Shown here: piece after piece, positions 11,226-24,402 of the stretch | Layout: every line of letters begins with the position of its first letter | Numbering within the stretch: position 1 is the first letter of the stretch | Source: Rusavskia elegans | Lineage: Eukaryota; Ascomycota; Lecanoromycetes; Teloschistales; Teloschistaceae | Reading direction: 5' to 3' | Length of the DNA stretch: 64,000 nt | Assembly: GCA_011316305.1 (NCBI GenBank) | Contig: SAUG01000143.1 | Coordinates: 1 to 64,000, forward strand | The notes under the pieces: model-generated | Told to the model about the DNA's origin: nothing | Databases searched by the model: none | The model's input: only the letters and a program-made list of their open reading frames with translations | Made by a program: the position numbers and the translations under genes

Positions 11226-12847
11226 AGGCTGAAGATTGGTACAATTATTTGCGAGATGATGACTAGAAGAGGATTGTATTCGTGGAAGGGTATTTGATAC
11301 CCGTCTCAATGGTACGTTGGGCATGCGATTCTTCGGCTGGTGAGCCAATTGACTACCTTGCCAACCCAAGGGACAAGGACACATTCTGCCTTAATACGCA
11401 TACCTCGAGGGGCTCTTGTATTTGGCACAATTGGTCGCGCCCTTCGCATGTTTATATAAACTGGCGGGCCACATCTTCATCCAGTTTAGTCCCAATCGGA
11501 GCACTTCTTATAAGACTCAAGTGAACCGCAGCCCTTGTCCGGATGCTACCTTGTCGTCGGGAACAGGATATGTGGGAGAAATGTACGTATATCTCACACC
11601 TTCACTAAATACCTTTCTAAGTTGTGGTGAGTAAGGGTTGTACAGGACGAATGCTTGATCCACCAGTGGAGAAACATCTTGGCTTCGATCATCTGACGTT
11701 GTTGGTCACTCAACTATCGTGTATTAGTGCCTTCCAGTTTTCCTAGACACCGAAAGATCCCAGTCTACTCTCTTTCGCGACTGAATTCGGAGGAGAAGTT
11801 AGCGAAAAGGGTGCTCGCATGCAACGATTGTGATATTCGGTTGCGCTTTTCTTCTTGTTCGTCTTTGCTTTCTCGTCATTTGGCATTGTTTTCTTTGACA
11901 TCACCAGAACAGCAGTAAGCACATTACGCCCACAAGAAAGCTATGGTCTTGAATTCCAAGCATCTCGGGTGGTCCGATAGCCAGTGGCTCACAAGAAGGT
12001 ATGGGCTGCATACACTCGGATACGTCAGCGGCGCACCGAGCATATCCGTATCGTGGTAGAATTCTCCCGGACCCAGCTGGGCGTTATAGTATTGCAAGGC
12101 GGTGTTAGGTCCTCAGATGCAGCTTTGATTGCTGTATCTACCTTCCTATCGGCTTTGGAGGATTGCCGTGCTCGATCTTAGACTATGCCTAGTACGCTGG
12201 CGTGCAGAATCGACTTTTTTATGTACCGCTTTGTAAAGAAGATTTGCTTCGGCCGCGCAACCTTGAGGGAGGGCAGTGATGTGGACCATGTGTTGCAACG
12301 AATGGAGGCGCTCGAGGTACGATGACTGCCGGCTCCGAGTGTATGAGGATTGTCGAGGGTCTCGGCTGCCAGTCCGGCCATGTTCCTACTCCATGTTGTA
12401 TTCCAACATGTTGTGGGAACTGCCCGAGTCATGGAACCTTTACGATAAGCTATGCCGTTCTATGACAGTATACGGCTTCGAGTGGTGATGAAATCGTGCG
12501 TATGCAGAGAATTTTGATGGTGGGTGGATTTGCTCGGCGAGTCATATTTCCTTGTTAGCAACGGCGGCTTAGACGGAGATGATACCGAGACAACAACGAC
12601 TACGATGATCTCCGTGGCTTCTGAAAAATAAATCTTCGATGATGCCTTTGTTACGTCAAGTTGCGGTGGAATCGTCGGCTATGATCCGCTGTGGGCCTCG
12701 ATTTAAGACGTCACCTCTTTACCTTGCCACACCTGATGGCACACTTCACATTCATAATGTCCGACTAGGTATTAAGCCTCTCCGTGTTCTACATTCTCCG
12801 ATACTATCACATTCGCCGACATTTGCTCGAAGCTGAAGCAAAGCATA
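11226..12847. other. intergenic region, no supported gene
   Basis: About 1.6 kb of ordinary composition before the NRPS-like gene. I looked for an adenylation domain that would belong to the downstream carrier-condensation unit and saw none of its core motifs. Small open frames on both strands have no recognisable family content. Confidence 0.5.
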
Positions 12848-14440
12848 ATGGCTCAAAAATTGATCTCAGCCTGGTCCGAGGTACTCGACATCGACGAATC
12901 CGAAATAGATAGAGATGACAGCTTTTTCGAGATTGGTGGCGACTCCGTCAAGTCGATGCGCCTCATAGGTGCTGCCCAGGAAATGAACCTCGACGTTGAT
13001 TCCGAGACTGTCTTCAGGTATCCAACGCTATCTGCCATGGCAGAACATTGCGAAGAAATCGACGGGATCTCCCATTCGGCTTCTGATCCTGAACCAGCCC
13101 TCGATCAAGACCTTCTTCAGCATTGTGCACTGACTTGTCACGTTGATCCTACATGCATAGAAGATATCGTCCCGAGTTCAAAAACGCAAATGGACTTTTT
13201 CCAATGGCACGTCTCGGCCGAGAAGCCCGGAGCGATGTTGAAGCAATTGGTCTTCAACATAGAAGGGACGGATGACGCATCTATTGCAATGGCAACGTTC
13301 CAGGCCGTTCGGGATGATAACCAGATCCTCCGAACCCGCCTTGTTCAACATGAAGGCCATATCGTGCAAGTTATCCTGCGCGACCAAATCCGCTGGGAAA
13401 AAGCTTCTGACCTTGCCGAGTATTTGGAACAAGACCTTTCCATCAGGACGAACTTTGGGGACCCGTTGACGAGATACGCCGTCGTGCATGATGACAGTAA
13501 GAAAAAGACTTTCATTGTTTGGACGGTCCAGCACTGCGCGGAAGACGCTTGGACACGGCATCTCATGCTTGACGGGATAGAAAATTACTTGTCTCCGAAT
13601 GCCCGCGATAAGAAGTCAAAACCTCCATCCTTGAGAACATATGCGGATCATATGGCTTCAACATTGAAGGACGCGGCACTGTTTTGGCAAAGGTACTTGG
13701 CCGATCCCCCAACAAGCCATTGGCAAGGCTTATGGAACGTGCCCGAAAACTACGCTCCTGGGCGTACAAAGTGGATAGTTGAACAACAGAGGCGGATCTC
13801 GTACAACAGCCACGAGCATGGCGGTATATCCCTGGCTACCGTCGCCCACGGTGCCTTTGGTCTGGCATTTGCCGACATGTCTGGCAATCTCAACGACGCC
13901 GTCTTCGCGACCGTCCGGACGGGTCGCCAGATGCCGTTGAAAGGCATAGAGTCCTTAATGGGACCAATGCTTTGCATGGTTCCTTTACGCATTCGGCCAA
14001 CCTCCCACGATACGATCGTCGATATGCTGCAGCAGATCCAGGAAGACTCTATATCCATGATGCCTTACGAACCGCTGGCAAGAGAGACACTACCACCGTT
14101 CACGAACAGCTTGCCGATCCTCAATTGGCGGTTGAACGACATTGATATCTTCCACCGGAAAATTATCTTCGAGACAGGAGGTTCCGAGGCCGCAATTGAG
14201 CCGGATGCAAAACTGTCTCCACCATACTTGGCCACATTCCCGTTTTGTGTGAGAGCAGGTGCCTCAAACGACGTGGTGAATATTGTAGCTGGCTGTGATG
14301 ATGGCTTGATCGAGGAGTCTTTGCTTCGTCGGTTTGTCGATCGCTTCCTAGATATGTTGGAACTAATGGTCCAATGTTCACTCAAGGGGACAGTAGCGGA
14401 TATACTGGTGGGAAACGATGTGACGATATTGGAAGAATGA
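12848..14440 (+). CDS. stand-alone carrier-condensation (T-C) NRPS-like protein
   Basis: A single uninterrupted 530-residue frame. The start is the ATG after AAGCATA, and domain content begins at once. Residues ~3-70 are an acyl/peptidyl carrier domain with the phosphopantetheine site DDSFFEIGGDSVKS (Ser33). From ~95 onward is a condensation domain. Its active-site motif reads QHCAEDAW, so the second, catalytic-type His229 and Asp233 are kept, while the first His is Gln and the usual Gly is Ala. The GPMLCMVPLRI segment near residue 370 matches the later condensation core. No adenylation domain precedes it, so it cannot select its own monomer. It may act in trans with another synthetase, or be the surviving C-terminal part of a larger one. 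The intact frame suggests it is still under constraint. Known condensation domains join a carrier-bound acyl chain to an amine or hydroxyl acceptor. Confidence 0.85.
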   Translation: MAQKLISAWSEVLDIDESEIDRDDSFFEIGGDSVKSMRLIGAAQEMNLDVDSETVFRYPTLSAMAEHCEEIDGISHSASDPEPALDQDLLQHCALTCHVDPTCIEDIVPSSKTQMDFFQWHVSAEKPGAMLKQLVFNIEGTDDASIAMATFQAVRDDNQILRTRLVQHEGHIVQVILRDQIRWEKASDLAEYLEQDLSIRTNFGDPLTRYAVVHDDSKKKTFIVWTVQHCAEDAWTRHLMLDGIENYLSPNARDKKSKPPSLRTYADHMASTLKDAALFWQRYLADPPTSHWQGLWNVPENYAPGRTKWIVEQQRRISYNSHEHGGISLATVAHGAFGLAFADMSGNLNDAVFATVRTGRQMPLKGIESLMGPMLCMVPLRIRPTSHDTIVDMLQQIQEDSISMMPYEPLARETLPPFTNSLPILNWRLNDIDIFHRKIIFETGGSEAAIEPDAKLSPPYLATFPFCVRAGASNDVVNIVAGCDDGLIEESLLRRFVDRFLDMLELMVQCSLKGTVADILVGNDVTILEE

Positions 14441-15227
14441 TCGTACGTCACGTTTGATGCCATGTTCGTGGGAGAAAGGGCTGGGAGCAAGATCGTTATG
14501 CTGTAATATTGCTTTTTTTGGATCTCCTCTCTACTATTCTTGGAGAGCACCTTGGTTATGGATGGAGGGTTAAGGTGGGCAAAATCATGTCTTTTAAAAA
14601 CGAATTTTTGTGGAGAGAATTGTGATTCGAGATCCTTTGTATTGTACGAACTAGAGAGGGAGAAAGCATGGTAAGTCATTCTCCAGAAAGGCAGAGGTGG
14701 GCAACTAATGAACTCTTACCGGTCAAGCAAGCGTGTGTGATTGATTCGATTCCCATTTCCTGTATCAAAGTACGTATAATTTGCGGCTTGTTGGACCATG
14801 TCTACCTCAAGGTTCTGTCTGTCCATGCCGGCCCTATGATACCAAGAGTGGAGCGATCCGGGTCTACACGTTCTTCTTGACAGCTGTCTGATGAGCGTTG
14901 TACCATACCGCATTATGGCTGCCTGACACCTGTAAGTGTCTCAATTGCAGATCTTTGTCTTACAATCTTCGCGCTCCTTTCACAACTTCGATACCCTGAT
15001 ATTTGGAGATCATCCTACGTAGCAGAGCACATAACGACAGCTTCCATGTGAGGCTGAAGTGACTCTGTGAGGCAACGCGCTTGCCTGCAAGCTTGCGTAT
15101 ATGTGCAGAGCTTACCTCCCATCGACGTCCGAGAGCATTCTTGCTCTATCACGCCGCATTGCTAGTAGCTGCTACCCTTCCCAATGAAGTATATAGCTAC
15201 ATCATTTTGGCGAGTTGGTCTTGCGTC
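14441..15227. other. intergenic region, nothing recognised
   Basis: About 790 bases between the NRPS-like gene and the ankyrin/deaminase pseudogene. No repeat or recognisable coding frame was seen. Confidence 0.45.
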
Positions 15228-16736
15228 ATGCAGGTTAAGCTAGTAGCAGCAGCTGTGCTTCGATGGAATACCACCAGAATTACTACCAGGTGCCCGTATT
15301 GCCCACGTAGGCACTACCACGGCATTTTCCACAGGCCGGATGCTGGGAACACCAATCTTCCAAGCTTTGCCGGTCAACGACGTACGTCAGATTGCCCCGA
15401 GCGTTTACCAGGCTGGGACCAATACCGTCTCTATTACCCATTCGAGGACAACACCGGAGAAATATCGTTGGAGAATGACAAAGAGGAAGGTACATTCATC
15501 ACTGTTGGCCTCCCATTCTATACAAACATCGACGAAGAAAACGACTTCGCAAGTATAAGTGTTGATGAACTCTGTGACCCCAGCGAGATTGACGACGAAG
15601 ATCCTGAACATGAAGAGCCGGTCAAGGGATCGCCATTGATCGAACGGTTCAACAAATTGAGTGTTCAACCTGGGCCGTTGCAGTCGCCAGCTTCAGCGAG
15701 CCACCCGTCGATACCTGGGAGGAATCGATGCGAGACCCAGAATTCCGATCTTCTGCCAACATCTCCCACTGCAATCTCAACGAGCGTCTTGGAATCTCTT
15801 CCCTTATGACAAATCACAACGATGACTTCCTTGCTACGTCTGATCGAGCAGGGAATAACGTCATTGCTCTTGTTGCTGCTAAAGCACGCCTTGAGCTGCT
15901 CGAATGGCTCTATTAATGGGGTTGCCACGTTCACAACAGGAATTGCAGAGGACGAACGTCGCTTATGACAGCCTCTCATGGGGTCGCGTCCCAGTAGTGC
16001 ACTATTTGCTCCAAAAGGGAGCAAAGGCAACAATAAGGGCCAACAAGGGAAGAAAGTGCACTAGATCTGGCGTTCCCAGATCCCCGCAACAGAAATGACC
16101 GAAAACGACGCATGGTAATTTTCCGTGAGCCGAAAGAGGCCGATCAGCACCGTGACTATATAGTCATCCAGCTGAAAAGCATTCTCGGGACCAAATCTCC
16201 TGCAGAGCATGATCCAGCTCCTGAACGCCAAAAAACCACGGCCGGCTCTTTGCTGGCCCCTGGACGGAGCTTACAAAGCGGTGCCATAGAATATTACGCG
16301 CTGGATCAGCCGTATAGCGTCCCATAAGCAGGCAAAGTCATAGGGCGCCTGCATCGTGGCTTCCTCTTCCCAGTCATCAGCGCCATGAGCGGCTTCAGCC
16401 ACAGCGGATGGGATACCCTCACAGTCCTCGATAACGCCAAATGGGCTGAAGAGGTAATGAAATTGGGGCGACGATTGAATGTCCCTGTCGAGCAGCTACG
16501 CGTCTCATGTGGAGAAACAGCTTTTTGCCTTTTATGTGTCTAAGCATGTTCTGCTGTATGATGAACATATGGAGTTGCAGAAGGTCATGCCGCCAGGACT
16601 ACCCGTCGGGGTAACGATTGTAGTCTGTAAAGATAGGGTTTGTCAAAATTGTAGGGATTTCATACGGCGGATCCTCGTTTTGGATCCGATGAGTTTGACG
16701 GTCAAGTGCATGAGGCCTAAGGTACTGACAAGTTGA
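15228..16736 (+). pseudogene. ankyrin-repeat protein with C-terminal zinc-dependent deaminase-like domain, broken
   Basis: Domain order across frames: an N-terminal zinc-type segment (RCPYCPRRHYHG, later RRTSDCPERLPGWDQYRLYYPFE), an acidic linker, then ankyrin-like repeats (GNNVIALVAAKARLELLEWL; GCHVHNRNCRGRTSLMTAS; WGRVPVVHYLLQKGAKATI). Next comes SAMSGFSHSGWDTLTVLDNAKWAEEV, and finally HVEKQLFAFYVSKHVLL with, about 45 residues on, VCQNCRDF. HxE plus CxxC is the zinc-binding signature of the deaminase superfamily; a fungal ankyrin-linked branch (OTT_1508-like) uses this layout. The frame changes at ~15640-15720, ~15970, ~16090-16110 and ~16480, with TAA at 15914-15916 and 16325-16327. It is therefore a pseudogene unless assembly errors are many. 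The start used is the first in-frame ATG before the CPYC motif. Confidence 0.7.
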
Positions 16737-16929
16737 TGTTCGAGTTAGCCATTCTTATTCCAATTGCCTCGGCTGATCGAAGTTGGGCGGACACAGAATT
16801 CCGAGTCACTGGCTGGGGGAAGTGGTTTTCCCCTTTTAAAAAGGCGCCGAGGTTTCCTACCATACAAGCTACGAATTTCAAACATCACGACAAAGAATGT
16901 CCCTTCCCTTATCACTTCCCTAGACTGGT

Positions 16930-17343
16930 TCAAAAAAGCCCGGGAACTCGGAGCGCGGTACGTCCCTACCACAGCCGCCCTTATTCCGATATAAACCTCC
17001 CCAGGCTAATATCAAATCCTCCAGCTTCCCACCCAGCTACCACCCCGATCGCCCTTACATCTACCCTATCCGCTACTCCCCCCTAGTCCTCAGCTGCCAT
17101 CTCAGCTACGACGCCGACTACAATAGCACCCAAATAGACATCGTCTTCAAACGCGTCATCGGCCGCTACCTCGAACCCCGCTGTCGAAACCAACCTCTAT
17201 CCATCGGCCATCCACTATACATGGAGTGGCAAGAGGGCCACACCCTTGGTGCCACTTTCGCTGCTTTGAGGACCGAGGCACCAATTTCGGTGGAGGAGCA
17301 TGTTCCCTGGCCGTTGACGAAGGGGATTTTGTGGACGTTGTGA
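16930..17343 (+). pseudogene. remnant of an unknown coding sequence
   Basis: The frame ending at TGA 17341-17343 reads like real protein over its last ~110 codons (SYHPDRPYIYPIRYSPLVL, IDIVFKRVIGRYLEPR, GHPLYMEWQEGHTLGATFAAL, HVPWPLTKGILWTL). The preceding segment (SLDWFKKARELGARYVP) lies in another frame, and no intron with good ends joins them. I do not recognise the family. It could be the 3' exon of a gene decayed upstream, or a short gene with an unusual intron. Confidence 0.35.
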
Positions 17344-17619
17344 TTGGGGTTCATTGGCTTCGATTGGATTTTTTGATGCTGGAAATGGGATGCGAGATCT
17401 GGAGGGATGACGAGGGGCCTCGGAGGAGGGAACTTGGGGAAGTGGGGCTTCTTTCGGGCGTGGATTGAGAGGTATTGTAAGGAATAATTATGGGGATTCG
17501 GATAGTACATGTGTCATATTAATCTGTTTTCCTACCGCGACTTTGCGATTTCAGTGATCGGCAAACTGATGGCACCTATTTAGCCCAATCCCGGATTTTG
17601 ATAGACTAAACCCGCGATA

Positions 17620-17754
17620 TATTGAAAGGAATCCTTGATTAATAAAGCTATCTAGGGGGCAGAGCGCCTATTTATATACAGGAGTAGGTAGCTGGTACCT
17701 GAATCTACCTAGAAGGTAGTTAGGATATAACGAGTTCGCTATTAGCTTATAATA
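17620..17754 (-). repeat. copia 3' LTR
   Basis: 135 bp, same length as the copy at 24403-24537, from TATTGAAAGG to TTATAATA on the plus strand. Differences from the other LTR are mostly C/T or G/A transitions. Confidence 0.9.
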
Positions 17755-18850
17755 TTCCCTTTAATTAGAACGCTTTATATCTAAATCCTAGATTTATTCT
17801 AGCCCGAGTTCCTTAATAAACTTTATAAACGCCTCCTTTATAAATAGCTTTATAAAACTATCGGCGGTTTCGTCTTTAGTAGATATAAATTATAGTTTAG
17901 TTTTATCTTCTATAATCTTTTCCCGGATAAAATAATATCGAATTTTAATATATTTAGTTCTACTATAGTATATTAGATTTTCGGTAAAGGCGATAGCGCT
18001 TTTATTATCGGCTTAGATAGTTATTTACTAGAAACTATTATCGAATTCGAATTTATTAAAAAGACGATATATCTAAAGGGCCTTTTTAGCTACTTTAGAA
18101 GCTGCTATATATTCTACTTTATAGTTAAAAAAAGCGATTATATTCTATTATTTAGAGCTTTAGCTAATTACCGTTCTACCGAATTTATAGAAATAGTTTC
18201 TAGTAGATTTTCTATTATTATTATATACCTAATTAGTATTTATATAGCCTAGAAAACCTTCTATTCGATAGACGAATCCTAAATCTAGCTGTTTTTTAAA
18301 ATATCTAAAGATTCGTTGTATAGCAGTCTAGTAGATATCTATAGAATTAGCCGAAAACCGTAAAATTTATAAAACTATAAAAGTAATATCCGGGTAGGTA
18401 CCTAATATAAAATATATAAGGAATCTAATAGTAGATTAATACTGCTACTTCTATATATCTAGCGCTTCGAATTTAAAAGGTATAGATTCTAGAATAAAGT
18501 TTAGATCTATTAGTATTAAACTGCTATTAAGATTTAGTATATTAAAATCTTTAAAGATCTTTTAAAAGTAGGTTTTCTAATTAAGTTTAATAGTTCTATT
18601 TAGGCGGTTATAGATAACTTTAAAGCTAAAATAATAGGTAACTAAACCGAAATCTAATATTTAGAAACGTTCTAATAGCTTCTATTTAAAGGTTATAATT
18701 ACAGGCTTATTAGCGCCGAAAAGTAAAAGGTCGTCGATATAGATAGTAATATAGATACTAGTCTCTTTATTACGGTAGACGTTTAGATTTTCGGGAATAG
18801 TTATATATTCTAGTAATATTAGGAAATCTGTAAAAGTTTTAAACTAAATA

Positions 18851-19465
18851 TATATCAGCTAATTCTAAAATGGATTTTCAGATTAGACCGGCTGACAGTT
18901 ATTTCAATCTAAATAATCTAAAAATCCAAATAATCTAAAAATCTAAAAAATAGATTTTCGATAGATTAGAACTTTAATAGTATCTATAGTATAAATATCT
19001 ACTTAGTAAATAGCCTAAAATAGAAGCTTTATATAAATTAAAAATAAATCTATATAACCTAAATCGAAAATAAGATTTAGCGGCCGCCGCTAAAAGCGAG
19101 AATAATAGAAGTCGAATATCTATTTAATAAACTACGCTAGACCTAATCTAGTTAGATTCTAGTAAGAAAATCTAATATTTTTAATCTAGATAAAGCTAGC
19201 CTAGCGGTATATATAGGTATATATAGGCCTACTAACTAATAAAGATTTAAATAAATTTAAAATTAAATTTCTAAATCTTTTTTACTATTTTAGCCGTTTA
19301 GCTATTTTAGCCGTTTTAGCCGCGTAGCTATATAGCTTCGGGTATACCCGAAACCGGCTAATAAGCCGCTTATAAGCTACTTTTAGCCGTACCGGCTAAG
19401 AACCGGCTAAGACGGTTAAGACGGCTAAAACCGGCTTTAAGCCGGTTTTAGAAATTACTGATATA
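18851..19465 (+). mobile_element. inverted-repeat element (MITE), family 1 copy A
   Basis: 615 bp bounded by TATATCAG and CTGATATA, inserted in the copia reverse-transcriptase region. Shared landmarks with copies B and C are GACCGGCTGACAG near one end, a central GCGGCCGCCGC, a GGGTATACCCGA palindrome, and a run of GGCTAAGACGGCTAAAACCGG-like repeats at the other end. No coding capacity. The ends fit a TA-target element (Tc1/mariner-like), but the superfamily is an inference. Confidence 0.85.
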
Positions 19466-22400
19466 GGATATTTATTTTAGGCTATAGAGAACTTTATTTA
19501 GCTTATATACTATATTAGGCTGCTCGAATCTAGTAGATATTTCGATATAGATTTTATTATCTAGGTTTTTATAGAGGAAGGCGGTTTTAATATCTATTTA
19601 TTCGATCTTCTAGTCGTTCCGGGCGGCTATAGCGAATAGAGCTTTATAGATTATTAGTTTAACTACTCTAGCGAAGGTTTTATTAAAATCGATTCTATAA
19701 TATTATTCGAATCTTCGGATAACCTAGTAAACTTTATAGCGGATAATTTTCTTTTTAAAGCTACGTTTTAGTTTATAGACCTATTTATTACCGAAAACTC
19801 TCTAGTATATAGGCCTAATAACGAACTTCCAGGTTTTATTATTATTAAATAATTTAAATTCTTCGATTATTCTAGAATCCTATATAGGTATTTAAACGGA
19901 GGCTTTAGCTTTTTTATAGCTAGTAGGTTCTATAGGATCTAAATTAATAGAATTACTAAAAACTTTTTCGGTAAAAATTTAATAGGCTTCGACGCTAGTA
20001 AAAAAAGTAGAAATTAATATTACTAGGTCTCTATTTTGGTTTTCGAAACGGAGGATAACTATTTAGATATCGACTAAAATATAGTAGAATTCGGGGTTTT
20101 ACTAGTAATCTACGAATAATATTTAATAATATAGGATCTATAACCGGGTCCTTTTATTTAGAGGTTTATTATAGTTAAGGTCCTCTTCTAAAAACCTTTT
20201 CTAACTATAATAGAATAGGTTTCGAGAGTTATTTACCGGTAACCTTCTAGAGGTTCTATCTAATATAGGTACTTTATAGTTAGTACTAATATCTGGAATA
20301 ATTTTTTCGCTAGAGCGGTAGTCGTCTTTATAGAATCTAACGTCGCGAATAAGCTCTATTTTCTTTTTAACTAGATTAAATACTCGATATTAATTTATTT
20401 TACTATAATCTAAAAGTATATATTTTTCTATTCAATTATTAAATTTTTTAAAGGTATCGCGGTTAGTTATTTTATAGCTAGTATTACCGACGATTTAAAG
20501 GTAACTAAAGTCTGGTTTAAATTTATTCTAGACTTTAAACGGAATAATTTCTTTAAAAGTATTTATTAGTAATCTATTTAAAAGATATATTTTTATACGG
20601 ACTATTTTAAACTAGAAATTAATATTTAGATTAATATCTTTAAAAAGTACTCTTATACCGTTCTAGATTATAAATATAGAACGTTTAGTAGACCCGTTCT
20701 ATTCGGGGTTATAGGATACTATCGATTTATACTTAATACTATAAACTTTAATAATACTTTCTATAATTTTAAATATAAATTCCTTTCTATTATTAGAATA
20801 CTAGCGCTTAACTTTTAGGCCGGTTTAAATTTCTATAAACTATATCTAATCTCTAATAGCGCCGGGAATATCTAACTTCTATTTTAAAAATATAGCCTAG
20901 CGTATTCTAGTTACCTCGTTCAAAAATAGTACGAAGTAGCGTTTTTCCTTTACTAAATCTAGATAAAAACTACTAACGTCTATATAAATTTAATTTAGAC
21001 GTTTAATATAGCGTTTAGAGTAATTAGTAAAGTTTTAATAGATTTAAATAAACTAGGGTATATTCTTTATAGAATTTAAAAATATCCGAAAAGTTAAAAC
21101 TTTCGGAAATTTATAGGATCTGCTATAGATAGATTTCGGATAGATAATCTAAATACTAATAAATTATATTAATATTAATTTTTAGTTATTATTCGGATTA
21201 TAAACTTTTATATATATAGGTTTCTTCGATATAATTCCGTTTTTTTTTAAAATAGAAGTTATATAGTAGATACTAGTAGTAGTACCGGAAGGATTCTTAT
21301 TATTTTAAAAAATAAAGCGGTATAGGTTAGTAATATAGAGACTAATATTTTATATAACGACTTTACCGGTAGCTTTATAGATAATCCAGGTCTCTATTAT
21401 ATCGAATATTAAACGGTAACCTTTTAGATTAAAGACTTTAATAGATAGAAAGATAAAAAAAAGCGCTATATAATATAGTATATTTAAGACCTATATAGTT
21501 TAATAACAGCCTTCTACGGAGATTTTAATACGGAAAGTACTTTACTGCCTAATAATAGTAGAATCTTCGAATCCTTTAACGAGGATTAGCTATTCTAGGT
21601 TTTCGAAATATTTAAAAGTTCCTCTATAGCCGCTAATATAATAGGCGGCTCTAGAATTAAAGTAGTAATAGTAGCTCTCGCGCTAGCGTAAATCGGCGAG
21701 GTACTTTTTAATATTTTTTTCTTTAAGTTCGACTTCCGGGTATCGAGTAGTATTAGTAACTATAAGTTCGATTTCTTTAATATCTAAAATAAACCTAATA
21801 TTAGCGGAAGTACTTTAAAGTTTATTTTTATCTTCTTTTTACTTTTTATTAGCTTCGTTCGCTTTAGCGGATATAGCCTTTTATTTTTTAATATATATAA
21901 ACGGTTCGGCGTTATCTAATTTCTAATATTTCTTTATAAAATACCTGAAGATTTTATAAAAGTCGTACTAAGTTTCGGCTCGAGCTTTAGTAAATATCTT
22001 ACGTACTTTTTCTAACGCTGCCGATTTAGCGTTTATATTAGTAATATTAGCGTAGATAGAGAATATTAATTAATAATTAGATAAAGTATAGCCGGGGGAA
22101 TAGGATATAGTTACTTTATAGATAGAGATACGGAAGCTACGGACTTTAGTTTTAAATTCGACTTCGGTAGCTTTATTAATTAGAATCTACTAGTCTATTT
22201 CGTTATTAATAGCGATAAAATTCTAATTAGAAATAAAAAGACGTTTAGTAAAATTATTATATATATTAGTAAGGTTATTAATAAAGTAGAGATTTATTTC
22301 CTATTTCCGAAATATATAGTCTAGATAGATAGCCGCTAGCTCGGTATTATATTAGCGAAGTTTAGCGGTAAAGTTGTAAATATCCTTCGAGGTTTTAAAG

Positions 22401-23584
22401 ATAGTACCCCGAAGAGATATATAAATTTCGGTAATATAGAAACTATCTTTTTAAATAAAACGACGCCTAAATTCTTCTATTATTTTAAAAGCTATAGGCA
22501 GATTATCGAGAGATTAATAAACTTTACGTTCGATACTACTAAAAATAAAAGTCCTAATAGTACTTTAGACTTTATTCTATTTTTTGGCTTAAGGGTTCGC
22601 GGCTATTATATAGGTACCGATCGTCTAAAAAGGGTTTTTATTAGTAATAAAAAGTTTATAACCTATAATCTGGATAGTTATCTTAATATTAATAAACCAG
22701 GCCTAGAAATTATAGCTCCCTTTAAACTTATAGGTTTTTTTAAAGAGGCTAAAAGCCGTAGATATAAGAAAAGAAATTAATACTTCGAAGTCTATCGTTA
22801 AAGTATAGTAATAACGGTAATAGTAAGATTTATTCTAGTATAACGAAGACTGGATAGAAAGATTTTAGTAATATAAAAAAGTAGTAGATAAATCTAATAG
22901 AAAGGATTTTTAGAATTCTATCGGAATAGATATACTTTTTTCTATAATTATAGCCTTCCCGTTTTAAGCCTTTATACTAGCTATACTAGCTACGCCAGCC
23001 CCTAATATAAAGGCCTGCCTAACCGAGCTTCTAGCTTTAGGTTTCCTAGCTCCCGTATTTCGGATAACGCTAGAGTTTAGATTACTAGAAGACTTGTTTA
23101 ACGCCTATTTATTCGTTACTACTAGCTTACTAGAGGGCGGGAAAATAGTAGAAAAGACTAGTTTAATCCGGTTTATCTATTCAAGTTCGATATCTAAAAG
23201 GAAATTCGATAGTTTAATAAAATAGAAAAATTTAGATTTTATAGAAGTAGTATTTACAGCTTTATTATCTTTATCTATAATATAGGTAAATTTTAGAGGT
23301 AGATAGGTTTAGAAGCTATCTATAAAGGATTTTAATTAGTATTAATAGTAGATGAAATCGCGATATTTATAGTAGATATCTAGCTAAAATTTAAAGGTAA
23401 TCTATTAATAAAATACCTAGTAGTTTACTCTATAATTATTTATAATATAATAATACTAAGGTAAAGTTTTTTCTAATATCGTTAGCGAGGTATCGATATA
23501 TTAATTTTAATAAATAATAAATCGTAAATTCTATTTTAATCCTATATCCGATCTAACTATAATACGCCTGGAATTCGATAGATC

Positions 23585-24208
23585 TATATCAACGGATCCT
23601 AAAATGGATTTTTAGATTAGACCGGCTGACAGCCAAATAATCCAAATAATCCAAATAATCTAATTAATCTAAATAATCTAAAAATTCAAAAAGTGGATTT
23701 TCGATAGATTAAAGTTCTAATAGTATCTATAGTACGAATATCTGCTTAGTAAATAGCCTAAAACAGGATCTATATATAAGCTAAAAATAAACCTATATAA
23801 CCTAACTCGAAAATAAGGTTTAGCGGCCGCCGCTAAAAGCAGGAATAACGGAAATCGAATATCTATTTAATAAACTATACTAGACCTAATCTAGTTAGAT
23901 TCTAGTAAAAAAACCTAATATTTTCGATCTAGATAAAGCTAGTCTAGCGGTATATATAGGCGTATATAGGCCTATTAATTAATAAAGACTTAAACGAATT
24001 TAAAATCGAATTTTTAAATCTTTTTAACTATCTTAGCTGTTTAGCCGTTTTAGCCGTTTTAGCCGCGTAGCTACGCAGCTTCGGGTATACCCGAGACCGG
24101 CTAATAAGCCGCTTATAAACCGCTTTTAGCTATACCGGCTAAAAACCGGCTAAGACGGCTAAAACGGCTGAAATCGGCTTTAAACCGGTTTAGAGAAATG
24201 CTGATATA
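23585..24208 (+). mobile_element. inverted-repeat element (MITE), family 1 copy B
   Basis: 624 bp, same landmarks and orientation as copy A, between TATATCAA and GCTGATATA. It lies near the 5' LTR inside the copia element. Confidence 0.85.
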
Positions 24209-24402
24209 AGTAATAAAGACTTTAACTATAGATAGGTCTAAATAGCGAGAGAATTAAACTATAATATAGGTCTAGTCCGAGGGTTTTCTATAGAAGATAT
24301 TATATTACTAATACTTTTATAGGAGGCCTGGATCGATTAATTAGATAGGAGCGAATTAGAATATAGAAGTTAATAATTAGATAAGCTGCCGGGCTTATAA
24401 TC

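Noticed and set aside
11226..12847. Search for an adenylation domain belonging to the NRPS-like protein
   Set aside because: None of the adenylation core motifs is seen in any frame, so the T-C protein is treated as stand-alone.
17226..17510. Open frames on both strands overlapping the coding remnant
   Set aside because: They are shadows of the plus-strand frame that ends at 17343 and of low-complexity GGG/CCC-rich sequence.
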